Below, piece by piece: positions 6,846 through 13,119 of a DNA stretch of 13,119 nt. Positions within the stretch are counted from its first letter, which is position 1. Each line of letters opens with the position of its first letter. Made by a program: the position numbers and the translations under genes. The stretch lies in assembly GCA_948907985.1 (NCBI GenBank), contig CAQWMM010000050.1, positions 1 to 13,119 on the forward strand, read 5' to 3'. Under the pieces are notes generated by a model that made no database searches, had not been told where the DNA came from, and saw nothing but the letters and a program-made list of their open reading frames with translations. This stretch comes from an uncultured Bacillota bacterium (GTDB lineage: Bacteria > Bacillota > Dehalobacteriia > UBA4068 > UBA4997).

Positions 6846-7240
6846 AAATAATGCTTGATACCAATGTTCTAATATCCGCATTAATTTTTGGCGGTCGTAC
6901 TGGCAATTTGCTTAAACAACTTTTTGTTTCTGAACACGAATTATACGTTTCGGACTATGTAGACCAAGAGCTAAAAAGTAAATTATCGCTCAAATGGCCC
7001 CACAAAGCAAAAAAAGCCTATAAACTATACAGACAGTTAAATTTTATCTTTTGCCCCAGTACAACCGAAGTATTAGGAAAATTGCGAGATTGTAAAGACA
7101 TTCCGGTTTTAAGCGACGCTATATATCACAAAGTTGATATAATTTTAACCGGCGATAAGGATTTTTTAGAATCTGAGATAAAAACGCCATTAATTTTTTC
7201 GCCAGCTATGTTAATTGAATATTTAAACAAAAATAATTGA
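6842..7240 (+). CDS. PIN-domain ribonuclease toxin (VapC-like, COG1569 type)
   Basis: The 132-residue protein has the order of acidic residues of a PIN nuclease: MLDTNVLISALIF with Asp6, VDQEL with Glu43, LRDCKDIPVLSDAI with Asp83/Asp86, and ILTGDKDFL with Asp105/Asp107. These residues bind the metal ions that cleave RNA in VapC-type toxins. The phrase TGDKDFL and the spacing fit the group annotated as putative toxin component, PIN family. The ATG overlaps the antitoxin stop codon, so translation is probably coupled. The RNA target cannot be read from the sequence. Confidence 0.85.
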   Translation: MKIMLDTNVLISALIFGGRTGNLLKQLFVSEHELYVSDYVDQELKSKLSLKWPHKAKKAYKLYRQLNFIFCPSTTEVLGKLRDCKDIPVLSDAIYHKVDIILTGDKDFLESEIKTPLIFSPAMLIEYLNKNN

Positions 7241-7282
7241 AACAATAGTTATTTTAATTATCTGTGAGGTGTTGTGTTTTTT

Positions 7283-7507
7283 ATGAAAAAAATGATTTTC
7301 GGCATAATGCTTGGCTGTATCGCCGCCGCCTTTGCGTTATGCTCATTTGTAATCGCCGCTCTGCGCCCTGGAGTATACAATAACACCGGCGGTTTGCTTG
7401 GCTCATTTTTATGCGCAGATTTGCTGATTCCGTTCATTATCGCTATGATTGTTATGCTAACAGGCATAGTAATCTGTGCCGTAGAGGCTTACAGTAAAAA
7501 ACAATAG
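7283..7507 (+). CDS. Small two-helix membrane protein, unrecognised
   Basis: The 74-residue protein starts MKKMIFGIMLGCIAAAFALC, a positively charged end followed by a hydrophobic helix. A short loop (LRPGVYNNTGGLLGS) leads to a second helix (LLIPFIIAMIVMLTGIVICAV) and a short polar tail. The first segment could also be read as a signal anchor with a cysteine, but no clear lipobox was found. ATG at 7283 was taken as the start. GTG at 7274 is closer to the GAGGT at 7266-7270 and would add three residues. The gene lies 42 bases after the PIN toxin. No family is recognised. Confidence 0.55.
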   Translation: MKKMIFGIMLGCIAAAFALCSFVIAALRPGVYNNTGGLLGSFLCADLLIPFIIAMIVMLTGIVICAVEAYSKKQ

Positions 7508-7560
7508 CTAAAATTAAGAAAAAAATAATACATTCCTAAATTATAAGGGAGAAATCAGAT

Positions 7561-8064
7561 ATGAAAGAAAATGCCAACATACGCAAATGGTTCGCACTAT
7601 TGATAGCCATTATTGTCTATTATGTTATTCATGAGGGCGCGCATACCCTTGTCGCCCTGCTTTTTGGCAGTTTTGACAAGATCCGCCTGCTTGGCCTGGG
7701 CGTACAGGTTGTTACCAAAACCGGACTTATGAGCACCTGGCAGATCGGCATTTTCTCTATAGCTGGCAGCCTGGCCACTCTGCTGGCGGCTTATCTGCTA
7801 CTTAGATCTACCAGATGTATTGTTAAATCCGGTCGCAGAATTGTCAAAGCCATAGGTTATTACACCACCTTTGCCCTATTGCTAATTGATCCAATATATT
7901 TGACATTTCTCTATAAATTTTTCGGCGGCGGCGATATGAATGGCATTAAACTGCTGCTCCTGCCAGAGGCGGCCTGGCAAATAGTTTACGGCCTGCTTAC
8001 CCTGTTGAACATAATACTAATTATCAAATATGTTTATCCTGCTTACAAAAAAGCTTTTGCTTAA
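7561..8064 (+). CDS. Small integral membrane protein with HEGAH motif, M50-like metalloprotease
   Basis: The 167-residue protein has about four membrane segments (roughly 10-23, 64-83, 99-119 and 136-157). HEGAH at 24-28, at the end of the first helix, is the zinc-binding HExxH motif in the position used by site-2-protease (M50) relatives. A possible third ligand lies in LLIDPIY (Asp110) or GGGDMNGI (Asp125), but the classical NxxPxxxLDG motif is not present. It is shorter than SpoIVFB or RseP and has no PDZ domain. GGGAG lies 9 bases before ATG 7561. It is the last gene before the terminator at 8082-8115. The substrate is unknown, and it could be a non-proteolytic member of the fold. Confidence 0.65.
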   Translation: MKENANIRKWFALLIAIIVYYVIHEGAHTLVALLFGSFDKIRLLGLGVQVVTKTGLMSTWQIGIFSIAGSLATLLAAYLLLRSTRCIVKSGRRIVKAIGYYTTFALLLIDPIYLTFLYKFFGGGDMNGIKLLLLPEAAWQIVYGLLTLLNIILIIKYVYPAYKKAFA

Positions 8065-8081
8065 AGTGTTCACAAAATAAT

Positions 8082-8115
8082 ACCCTCCCGCAATTTTCAG
8101 CAGGAGGGTTTTTTT
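8082..8115. terminator. Intrinsic terminator between convergent genes
   Basis: CCCTCC (8083-8088) pairs with GGAGGG (8103-8108), with a short inner GC/GC pair, and is followed by seven T residues. It ends the plus-strand cassette. On the minus strand the stem is followed by a T-rich stretch, so it may also end the flavoprotein transcript. Confidence 0.85.
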
Positions 8116-8127
8116 GGGGCTGATATT

Positions 8128-8745
8128 TTAACGTACAAAATTGGTGCTCGTTTTCGTCTCTTGTTCCGGCAGGCCAAACTTTTCTTTGCCCAGGGCAATA
8201 CTCTTCATTAAAAAGGTCATATTTCGCGCCAGGGTACGCATACTTTGCAGTCCCTCGGCGTCAGCCTGGGCCTCGCCCGGCTCCCGGCCGTGGATACTGT
8301 TCCAATACTGCCCGGAGGCCACCGGCATACCGGAGATGGTGAAAAACTTGTTTAACTCGTCAAAGGTTGCGGAAAGCCCGCCGCGCCGCGCCGCCACCAC
8401 CGCCGCGCCAACTTTCATCGTTTTATCAAACGGCGTGCTGAAAAAAAGCCGTGTCAAAAAAGCCACCAGCGTAGCGTTAGCCGAAGCATAATAAACCGGG
8501 CTGCCTACCACCAGGCCATCGCAGGCCTCCAGTTTGGGGGCTGTTTCATTCACCAGATCATCAAAAACGCACTTGCCGGCCTTAACACATCCCCGGCAGG
8601 CAATACAACCGCGAATATTTTTATTGCCAACCTGCACAAGTTCGGTTTCCACGCCCTCCTGTTCAAAAATCTTAGTCATCTCCGCCAGCGCCAACGCCGT
8701 ATTGCCATTAGCGCGCGGACTGCCATTCAGCATAAGTACTTTCAT
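8128..8745 (-). CDS. Iron-sulfur flavoprotein (flavodoxin-fold NAD(P)H-dependent FMN reductase family)
   Basis: The 205-residue protein starts MKVLMLNGSPRANGNTALAL, the FMN phosphate-binding loop of the flavodoxin-like fold. It then has Cys47, Cys50, Cys53 and Cys59 (CIACRGCVKAGKC). This CX2CX2CX5C pattern is the compact 4Fe-4S motif of the Isf (iron-sulfur flavoprotein) family, which passes electrons between low-potential donors and FMN in anaerobes. VVGSPVYYASANATLVAFLTR completes the flavin site. ATG at 8745 follows GAGGAGG by 10 bases; the upstream TTG at 8754 is less well placed. It is transcribed towards the plus-strand cassette and is probably a single-gene unit. The electron partner is unknown. 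Confidence 0.85.
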   Translation of the reverse strand: MKVLMLNGSPRANGNTALALAEMTKIFEQEGVETELVQVGNKNIRGCIACRGCVKAGKCVFDDLVNETAPKLEACDGLVVGSPVYYASANATLVAFLTRLFFSTPFDKTMKVGAAVVAARRGGLSATFDELNKFFTISGMPVASGQYWNSIHGREPGEAQADAEGLQSMRTLARNMTFLMKSIALGKEKFGLPEQETKTSTNFVR

Positions 8746-8771
8746 AAAAGACAAACCTCCTCATATTAATC

Positions 8772-8800
8772 TCTATAAGCATTTATTCGGCGCAGGCCAA
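8772..8800 (-). promoter_or_regulatory. Possible promoter for the iron-sulfur flavoprotein
   Basis: Minus-strand TTGGCC (8800-8795), a 17-base spacer and TATAGA (8777-8772) lie 26 bases before ATG 8745. Each box matches the consensus at four of six positions, so this is a moderate candidate. Confidence 0.4.
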
Positions 8801-8863
8801 GTTATTCCTGCCAACTAATGACAATCTTCCGCAAATAGACCCGGCGGCCTTATCCGGCTAATA

Positions 8864-8897
8864 AATATCCCCCGACCTGGCTTGGCCGGAGGATATT
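8864..8897 (-). terminator. Hairpin after ispH-rpsA, probable terminator
   Basis: AATATCC (8864-8870) pairs with GGATATT (8891-8897), with further inner CCG/CGG and CC/GG pairs. It begins 29 bases after the ispH-rpsA stop. The minus-strand tail is only moderately T-rich (TTTATTAG), so termination may be inefficient. Confidence 0.5.
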
Positions 8898-8926
8898 CAT
8901 TTCAGCGGAATTATTATCCCGAAATT

Positions 8927-11041
8927 TTATTCTTCTTCAACAGCGTCTTCAGCATCCGCACTGTCTTTCAAAAGTTCTTTAATAGAAAGGCTCAGGCGTT
9001 TGTTCTCGGTATCCACGCTAAGCACTTTAACCTCAACCACCTGACCAGGAGCCACCACGTCCTCGGTTTTCTCCACGCGGCCTTTATCCAGCTGCGAAAT
9101 ATGGATCAAACCCTCCACGCCAGGCTCCAGCTGCGCAAAAGCGCCAAAGGGAGCCAAACGCATAATGGTAGCGCTGACAACCGCGCCCACCGGGTATTTC
9201 TCCTCGGCCAGGCTCCAGGGATTGGGGATCAGCTGTTTCAGGCTAAGCGAAATCTTCTTCTTCTCCGGATCAACGCTCAAAACATAAACTTCAATTTCGT
9301 CGCCCTCTTTCAGCACGTCGGATGGCTGATTAATTCTGTACCAGGCCATCTGGGAAACATGCAGCAGGCCGTCCACACCGCCCAGATCAACAAAAGCGCC
9401 AAAGTTGGTCAAGCGGGAAACCACACCGCGGCGAGTCTGTCCTTCGGCGATCTCAGCCCAAATTGTTTCCTGTTTCTTTTTCAGTTCTTCCTGTTTCAGC
9501 TGTTTCGGAGAAAGCAGCAGACGGTTTTTATCTTTATCGCACTCAATAACCTTGGCGGAAAGCTCCTTGCCCACATAGGTTTTAACGTCTTCCACAAAGT
9601 GAGTATCCAACTGGGAATACGGTACGAAACCGCGCACGCCAACGTCCATTAAAACGCCGCCCTTAACGGCCTCTACCACCTTGCCGGTAACCACGGTGCC
9701 GTCTTCCTTGGCAGCGGCCAGCTTATCCCAGATTTTAACCACGTCAACCTGCCGCTTGGAAACCACCGGATAACCCTCTTTGTTTTCCTTGCGAATTACG
9801 ATTACATCAAATTTATCACCAACATGGAATCTCTCCCGAATATTTTCAGCCTCTTCTGCCAAAAGCTGATTGCTGGGCAAAATGCCCTCCGATTTACCGC
9901 CAATATCCACCAGCATTTCGGTATCGCGCACCTGCACCACAGTACCCTGCACGCATGCGCCCCGGTGAATATCCTTGATGCCATGGTTATAAAACTCTTC
10001 AAAAGAAACGTCATCGCCCATCTGATCCAGGCTCGGGCCTTCCGGCTCTTCTTTAGCTTTTTCCACAGCCGGTTTGGCTGCGCTGGATACGAATGACATT
10101 TCTGCCGCAAAATTGCGTTTCACTTCCTGGGTTTCCTCTTTAACTTCTGCTGTTTGGTTCATAACTTCTTTCTGCTCCATCTGTTCTGACATTTTTACAA
10201 CAACCTCCTCAATTATCCAATCTGGCGTTGATGCGCCTGCACAAACGCCTACGGATTTAATAAATCCGTCAAATAAATCAGCCGGCAGTTCATCGGCGCC
10301 CTCAACCAGCAAGGCCGCAACACCGCACTCCTGACATATCTGCACAAGTTTTTTTGTATTGGCACTGTTTTTACCGCCAATAACCACCATCAGATCCACC
10401 CTGGCCGCCAAAGCCCGGGCCGCTTCCTGCCGCTGACGCGTGGCCTGACAAATCGTATCTCGAAAACATACCTCCGCCTGCCCATATCGCTGTCGAACAG
10501 CCGCCAAAACCTCCGCCACATTTGCATTGGTCTGCGTAGTTTGGGCCACCAGCCCAACGCCGCGCTTATCCGCCGGCAGCTCCGGCAAAAGCGCCGCCTC
10601 GGCAGAGCTGGCCACAATCCAGGCCGAATCGTTCGTCCAGGCTTGAATCCCCAAAACCTCTGGGTGATTATGATCGCCCACAATCACCACCTGCCAGCCA
10701 GCCTGAAAAAGCTCTTTAGCAGCCCGCTGCGCCTTTTGCACAAACGGGCAGGTGGCGTCAAGCAAATCCAGTCCTAAAGCCCGCGCCCGAGCATACACGC
10801 CCGGCCCCACGCCATGTGATCTTATAACAACCCTGGGCAACACACCTTGGTCAGTCAAATCAATTTCTTCAAGGTTGTCAACCACACAAACGCAGGAATT
10901 TAATCTGGCAATCTCACGCGGATTATGAATAAGCGGCCCCAGTGAATAAATTCGCCCGGCCTTTGCCGCGGATTTGGCCATTGCAACAGCGCGTTTAACG
11001 CCAAAACAAAAACCAGAGGCGGCGGCAACCTGAACTTTCAT
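8927..11041 (-). CDS. ispH: Fused IspH (HMBPP reductase) and S1-domain RNA-binding protein
   Basis: One 704-residue frame joins two proteins. Residues 1-283 are IspH, the 4Fe-4S enzyme that reduces HMBPP to IPP and DMAPP in the last MEP-pathway step. Cluster cysteines are Cys12, Cys98 and Cys198, and substrate residues include His39, His76, His126, Glu128, Thr168, Ser226, Asn228 and Ser271. After a charged linker (284-358) come four S1 domains at about 360-430, 447-513, 534-603 and 618-688, like ribosomal protein S1 of Firmicutes. The tail is acidic. Fusions of this type are known and annotated as bifunctional in Clostridia and Negativicutes. GGAGG precedes ATG 11041 by 4 bases. An internal ribosome binding site near residue 284 may allow separate S1 synthesis. 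A promoter lies at 11140-11169. Confidence 0.95.
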   Translation of the reverse strand: MKVQVAAASGFCFGVKRAVAMAKSAAKAGRIYSLGPLIHNPREIARLNSCVCVVDNLEEIDLTDQGVLPRVVIRSHGVGPGVYARARALGLDLLDATCPFVQKAQRAAKELFQAGWQVVIVGDHNHPEVLGIQAWTNDSAWIVASSAEAALLPELPADKRGVGLVAQTTQTNANVAEVLAAVRQRYGQAEVCFRDTICQATRQRQEAARALAARVDLMVVIGGKNSANTKKLVQICQECGVAALLVEGADELPADLFDGFIKSVGVCAGASTPDWIIEEVVVKMSEQMEQKEVMNQTAEVKEETQEVKRNFAAEMSFVSSAAKPAVEKAKEEPEGPSLDQMGDDVSFEEFYNHGIKDIHRGACVQGTVVQVRDTEMLVDIGGKSEGILPSNQLLAEEAENIRERFHVGDKFDVIVIRKENKEGYPVVSKRQVDVVKIWDKLAAAKEDGTVVTGKVVEAVKGGVLMDVGVRGFVPYSQLDTHFVEDVKTYVGKELSAKVIECDKDKNRLLLSPKQLKQEELKKKQETIWAEIAEGQTRRGVVSRLTNFGAFVDLGGVDGLLHVSQMAWYRINQPSDVLKEGDEIEVYVLSVDPEKKKISLSLKQLIPNPWSLAEEKYPVGAVVSATIMRLAPFGAFAQLEPGVEGLIHISQLDKGRVEKTEDVVAPGQVVEVKVLSVDTENKRLSLSIKELLKDSADAEDAVEEE
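10190..10209 (-). promoter_or_regulatory. Internal ribosome binding site and ATG at the IspH/S1 junction
   Basis: Within the fused gene, AGGAGG (10209-10204 on the minus strand) lies 11 bases before an in-frame ATG (10192-10190) encoding Met284, exactly where the IspH domain ends and the S1 linker begins (MSEQMEQKEVM). It could start a separate S1 protein of about 421 residues. Chance is possible because the site encodes Glu-Glu, but the placement at the domain border is suggestive. Confidence 0.45.
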
Positions 11042-11139
11042 TTAAACCTCCACGAATTATGCCACCTTATCAACATTTTTACCTGTCTATGGCCGGCAAG
11101 CAATTCTTTTGTATACAACAAATGCCAATTCTTTATTTT

Positions 11140-11169
11140 ATTCTAGGCTACACTGCAAATTCCTGCCAA
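11140..11169 (-). promoter_or_regulatory. Promoter for ispH-rpsA
   Basis: In the 143-base gap between plsC and ispH, minus-strand TTGGCA (11169-11164), an 18-base spacer and TAGAAT (11145-11140) each differ from the consensus at one position. RNA would begin near 11133, giving a leader of about 90 bases. ispH-rpsA could thus be expressed apart from the upstream cmk-plsC unit. Confidence 0.6.
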
Positions 11170-11184
11170 ACTTTTTAATTTTTT

Positions 11185-11778
11185 TCAGTTTAGCATTTTT
11201 TTTATAGTCTGCTGGGCAAAGCTAGCCGCCGCCGGGGCGTCGATTTTGTTATTTTCATTGCAAAAACCCTCCAAATCAAAAGGCTCGCCAATCTGCACCG
11301 CCGGGCGCGGCCTGCGCAGGCTGGCATAATTGGCCGCGTCATAAATCGCCAGCGGCAAAACCCGGGCCTTGCCGCGAGAGGCCAGCACAAAAGCCCCCGG
11401 CTTAAAAGCCAAAAGCTGCTCTGCCGTCTTGTTGCGTGTACCCTCCGGGAAGATACCGACCACCTCGCCCTTTTTCAAATAGCCAAGCGAGGTTTTAATC
11501 GCGCGCATATCCGCCTCGCCGCGCTCCACCGTAAAACTGCCCAGATAATCAATCAAAAACTTAAACAGGCGGTTCTGCGCATATTCGCTTTTCGCCATAA
11601 AATGAACCTGGCGCGGGTAGACCGCCAGCGCCATCAAAACAATATCGCTCCAATGGCGGTGGTTGCCGATAACCACCAGCGGGCCCTCCGCCGGTACCTG
11701 TTCCCTGCCGTTAAAGCGCACGCCCAACAGTTTGGAAAGCAGACGGAAAAAGCAGGCGATAGTTCTATATAACCACAT
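11185..11778 (-). CDS. plsC: 1-acyl-sn-glycerol-3-phosphate acyltransferase
   Basis: PlsC adds the second acyl chain to lysophosphatidic acid, giving phosphatidic acid at the membrane. The 197-residue protein has the HX4D catalytic motif in NHRHWSD (His40, Asp45) and the substrate motif FPEGTR (110-115). The hydrophobic start (LYRTIACFFRLLSKLLG) would anchor it in the membrane. The length is typical of short bacterial PlsC proteins. Its ATG directly follows the cmk stop codon and its GGAGG lies inside the end of cmk, so the two genes are probably translationally coupled. Confidence 0.95.
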   Translation of the reverse strand: MWLYRTIACFFRLLSKLLGVRFNGREQVPAEGPLVVIGNHRHWSDIVLMALAVYPRQVHFMAKSEYAQNRLFKFLIDYLGSFTVERGEADMRAIKTSLGYLKKGEVVGIFPEGTRNKTAEQLLAFKPGAFVLASRGKARVLPLAIYDAANYASLRRPRPAVQIGEPFDLEGFCNENNKIDAPAAASFAQQTIKKMLN

Positions 11779-12438
11779 TTAAGCCTCCGCCAGCGCGCGA
11801 ACTTTTTGCAGAACCTGCTCAATAGAAAGGCCGGTGGTATCCAGATAAACCGCGTCCTCGGCCTGGCGCAGCGGCGAGGCCTCCCGGTGGGTATCGCGAT
11901 AATCCCGCTCCTCAATATCCCGGCGAACCTCGGCCAAATCCGCCGGCAAACCTTTCGTCAGCAGCTCTTTATAACGGCGCTCCGCGCGCTCATCCAGGCT
12001 GGCCGTTAAGTATATTTTGCAGTCGGCCTGGGGCAGCACCACCGTGCCAATATCCCGGCCGTCCAACACCACCCGGCCCCTGGCGGCCAACTCCCGCTGT
12101 TTGGGAACCATCTGCTCCCGCACCGCCGCCACTGCCGAAACCGGCGAGGCTGCCGCGCTGACCTGCGGCAGGCGAATTTCTGCCGTAACCTCCCGACCGT
12201 TTAAGAAGATTTTATTCTGGCCGTCCTCCAGACGCATATCAATCTGCGCCCCGGCGGCAATCTGCGCCAGCCGCCCGGCGTCGGTCAGCGCAACGCCGCT
12301 TTGCAGGGCCTGATAGGCCACCGCCCGATACATGGCTCCGGTATCAATATACAGATAGGCCAGTTCCTGCGCCAGGCTTTTGGCAATCGTGCTTTTGCCC
12401 GCCCCGGCCGGCCCGTCAATAGCAATAATATTTTTCAT
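11779..12438 (-). CDS. cmk: Cytidylate kinase
   Basis: Cmk phosphorylates CMP and dCMP to the diphosphates in the cytoplasm, recycling CMP released by phospholipid synthesis and RNA turnover. The 219-residue protein has the P-loop GPAGAGKS (9-16), the nucleotide-binding DTGAMYRAVAYQAL, LDGRDIGTVVLP, and the lid segment RDYRDTHREASPL. GGAGGA lies 8-9 bases before ATG 12438. It sits 19 bases after the hutP-like gene and is fused end to end with plsC. The cmk-plsC-ispH/rpsA order is common in Firmicutes. Confidence 0.97.
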   Translation of the reverse strand: MKNIIAIDGPAGAGKSTIAKSLAQELAYLYIDTGAMYRAVAYQALQSGVALTDAGRLAQIAAGAQIDMRLEDGQNKIFLNGREVTAEIRLPQVSAAASPVSAVAAVREQMVPKQRELAARGRVVLDGRDIGTVVLPQADCKIYLTASLDERAERRYKELLTKGLPADLAEVRRDIEERDYRDTHREASPLRQAEDAVYLDTTGLSIEQVLQKVRALAEA

Positions 12439-12457
12439 CTAAAAAAATCCTCCCCGT

Positions 12458-12889
12458 TTATACCGCGCGGTGCGCCATGCCAACCGCCACCTCGTTTAAG
12501 TGCAGCAGGCCGACTTCCATCACCATGGCCACGGTTATGTGGTCCTGATAACGGGCAATGCCAATTTTGCCGCCGATATTCAGGCCCATGGCCTTGTTAA
12601 GTATCTGTCCAAAAGCCTCATGCGCCGCGCCGGCCACCGCGCCCTCCTCGCCGTGCACATCGTCGATCACACCCTCGCGCTTGGCGGCAACCACCGCCCG
12701 CTCAATAACCTTGGGCACCGCAGCCGCAACCTGGCCGCCATAGTTAACCGCCACCACCCGCAGGCCCTGTTCCTGAAATTTCTGTTTCAGAGCCAATTCG
12801 TCCTCGCGGCTTTCGGAAAGCGCCATATATAAAGCCGCCGCCGCCACCCGTTTGCTGGCCGGTTCCGTTTTCATCCCACTATCGCTCAC
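12458..12889 (-). CDS. HutP-family protein
   Basis: In Bacillus, HutP is an antiterminator that binds hut mRNA when L-histidine and a divalent metal are present. This 143-residue protein matches the fold's landmarks: VVAAKREGVIDDVHGEEGAVAGAAHEAF in place of the Bacillus VVAAIETASKKSGVI and following helix, and GGKIGIARYQDHITVAMVMEVGLLHLNEVAVGMAHRAV at the C-terminus. His90 and His140 appear to match two of the three metal-binding histidines; the partner four residues before His90 is Ala. No hut genes are nearby and the gene leads into cmk, so its ligand and RNA target may differ. GTG at 12889 was chosen for its 8-base distance from AAAGGGG; TTG 12892 and ATG 12874 are alternatives. Confidence 0.75.
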   Translation of the reverse strand: MSDSGMKTEPASKRVAAAALYMALSESREDELALKQKFQEQGLRVVAVNYGGQVAAAVPKVIERAVVAAKREGVIDDVHGEEGAVAGAAHEAFGQILNKAMGLNIGGKIGIARYQDHITVAMVMEVGLLHLNEVAVGMAHRAV

Positions 12890-12902
12890 CAAAATATCCC
12901 CT

Positions 12903-13119
12903 TTATTTAAATTTTATTTGGCCAACGCTTCCCCGCTGACCGTTTAAAACCAACTCGCTTTGCAATGCCGAACGGTCAATTCCGGATGAGGCTTTAACCA
13001 GCTGAAAATACACCGGCCGCCCATAGGCCGAGCAGTCAATTTCCAGTTTATCGCCTGCAAAAACGCGCACAGTCAAGCTTTGGCCGGTAAAATTGCCCGC
13101 CGGCTGGCCGTTAATCAGC
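12903..13119 (-). CDS. C-terminal part of an unrecognised protein
   Basis: The frame enters from the right edge and gives 71 residues, beginning LINGQPAGNFTGQSLTVRVF and ending in LNGQRGSVGQIKFK before TAA at 12905-12903. The alternating polar and hydrophobic pattern suggests a beta-rich domain. There is one Cys (EIDCSAYG) and no motif I recognise. The stop codon lies next to the ribosome binding site of the HutP-family gene, so the two genes are probably in one operon. The beginning of the gene is outside the window. Confidence 0.6.
   Translation of the reverse strand, partial: LINGQPAGNFTGQSLTVRVFAGDKLEIDCSAYGRPVYFQLVKASSGIDRSALQSELVLNGQRGSVGQIKFK

Noticed and set aside
8882..9652. 256-codon plus-strand open frame opposite the S1 domains
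   Set aside because: It lies wholly opposite the well-conserved S1 coding sequence, has no ribosome binding site and no recognisable domain.

Overview
The window looks like a spore-forming Firmicute with an intermediate GC content, most likely a member of Negativicutes or Clostridia. The evidence is a full-length spoIVA, a fused ispH-rpsA gene, a HutP-family gene, strong AGGAGG-type ribosome binding sites, and the order hutP, cmk, plsC, ispH-rpsA, then der, plsY, gpsA, spoIVA, all on the minus strand. No rRNA, tRNA or CRISPR array was seen.

Layout, left to right. Positions 1-68 hold nothing recognisable. From about 69 to 1455 lies a decayed IS3-family (IS150-like) insertion sequence. Its orfA is broken, an A7 slippage site sits between orfA and orfB, and the catalytic glutamate of orfB is replaced by glycine. 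Positions 1456-1832 contain no recognised protein gene. They hold a long, nearly perfect bidirectional hairpin terminator and a strong minus-strand promoter followed about 95 nt later by an intrinsic terminator, which suggests a small RNA. A possible 35-codon ORF lies opposite that RNA. Positions 1833-6462 carry the minus-strand core genes der, plsY, gpsA and spoIVA: ribosome assembly GTPase, two phospholipid precursor enzymes and the spore coat ATPase.

At 6516-6567 there is a compact divergent promoter pair. The minus side drives der; the plus side drives an AT-rich plus-strand cassette (6606-8064) that interrupts the core block. The cassette holds an antitoxin-like protein overlapping a PIN-domain toxin, a small two-helix membrane protein and a small membrane protein with an HEGAH zinc-protease motif. 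It ends at a terminator at 8082-8115, which faces the end of a minus-strand iron-sulfur flavoprotein gene.

From 8927 to the right edge the core block resumes on the minus strand: ispH-rpsA fusion (isoprenoid synthesis plus S1-domain RNA binding), plsC (phosphatidic acid synthesis), cmk (CMP kinase), a HutP-family protein, and the C-terminal end of an unrecognised gene. PlsY, GpsA and PlsC together supply glycerol-3-phosphate and both acylation steps leading to phosphatidic acid, so the two core blocks fit together as membrane lipid, ribosome and nucleotide functions. The accessory parts are the IS, the toxin-antitoxin and membrane-protein cassette, and the small RNA locus.
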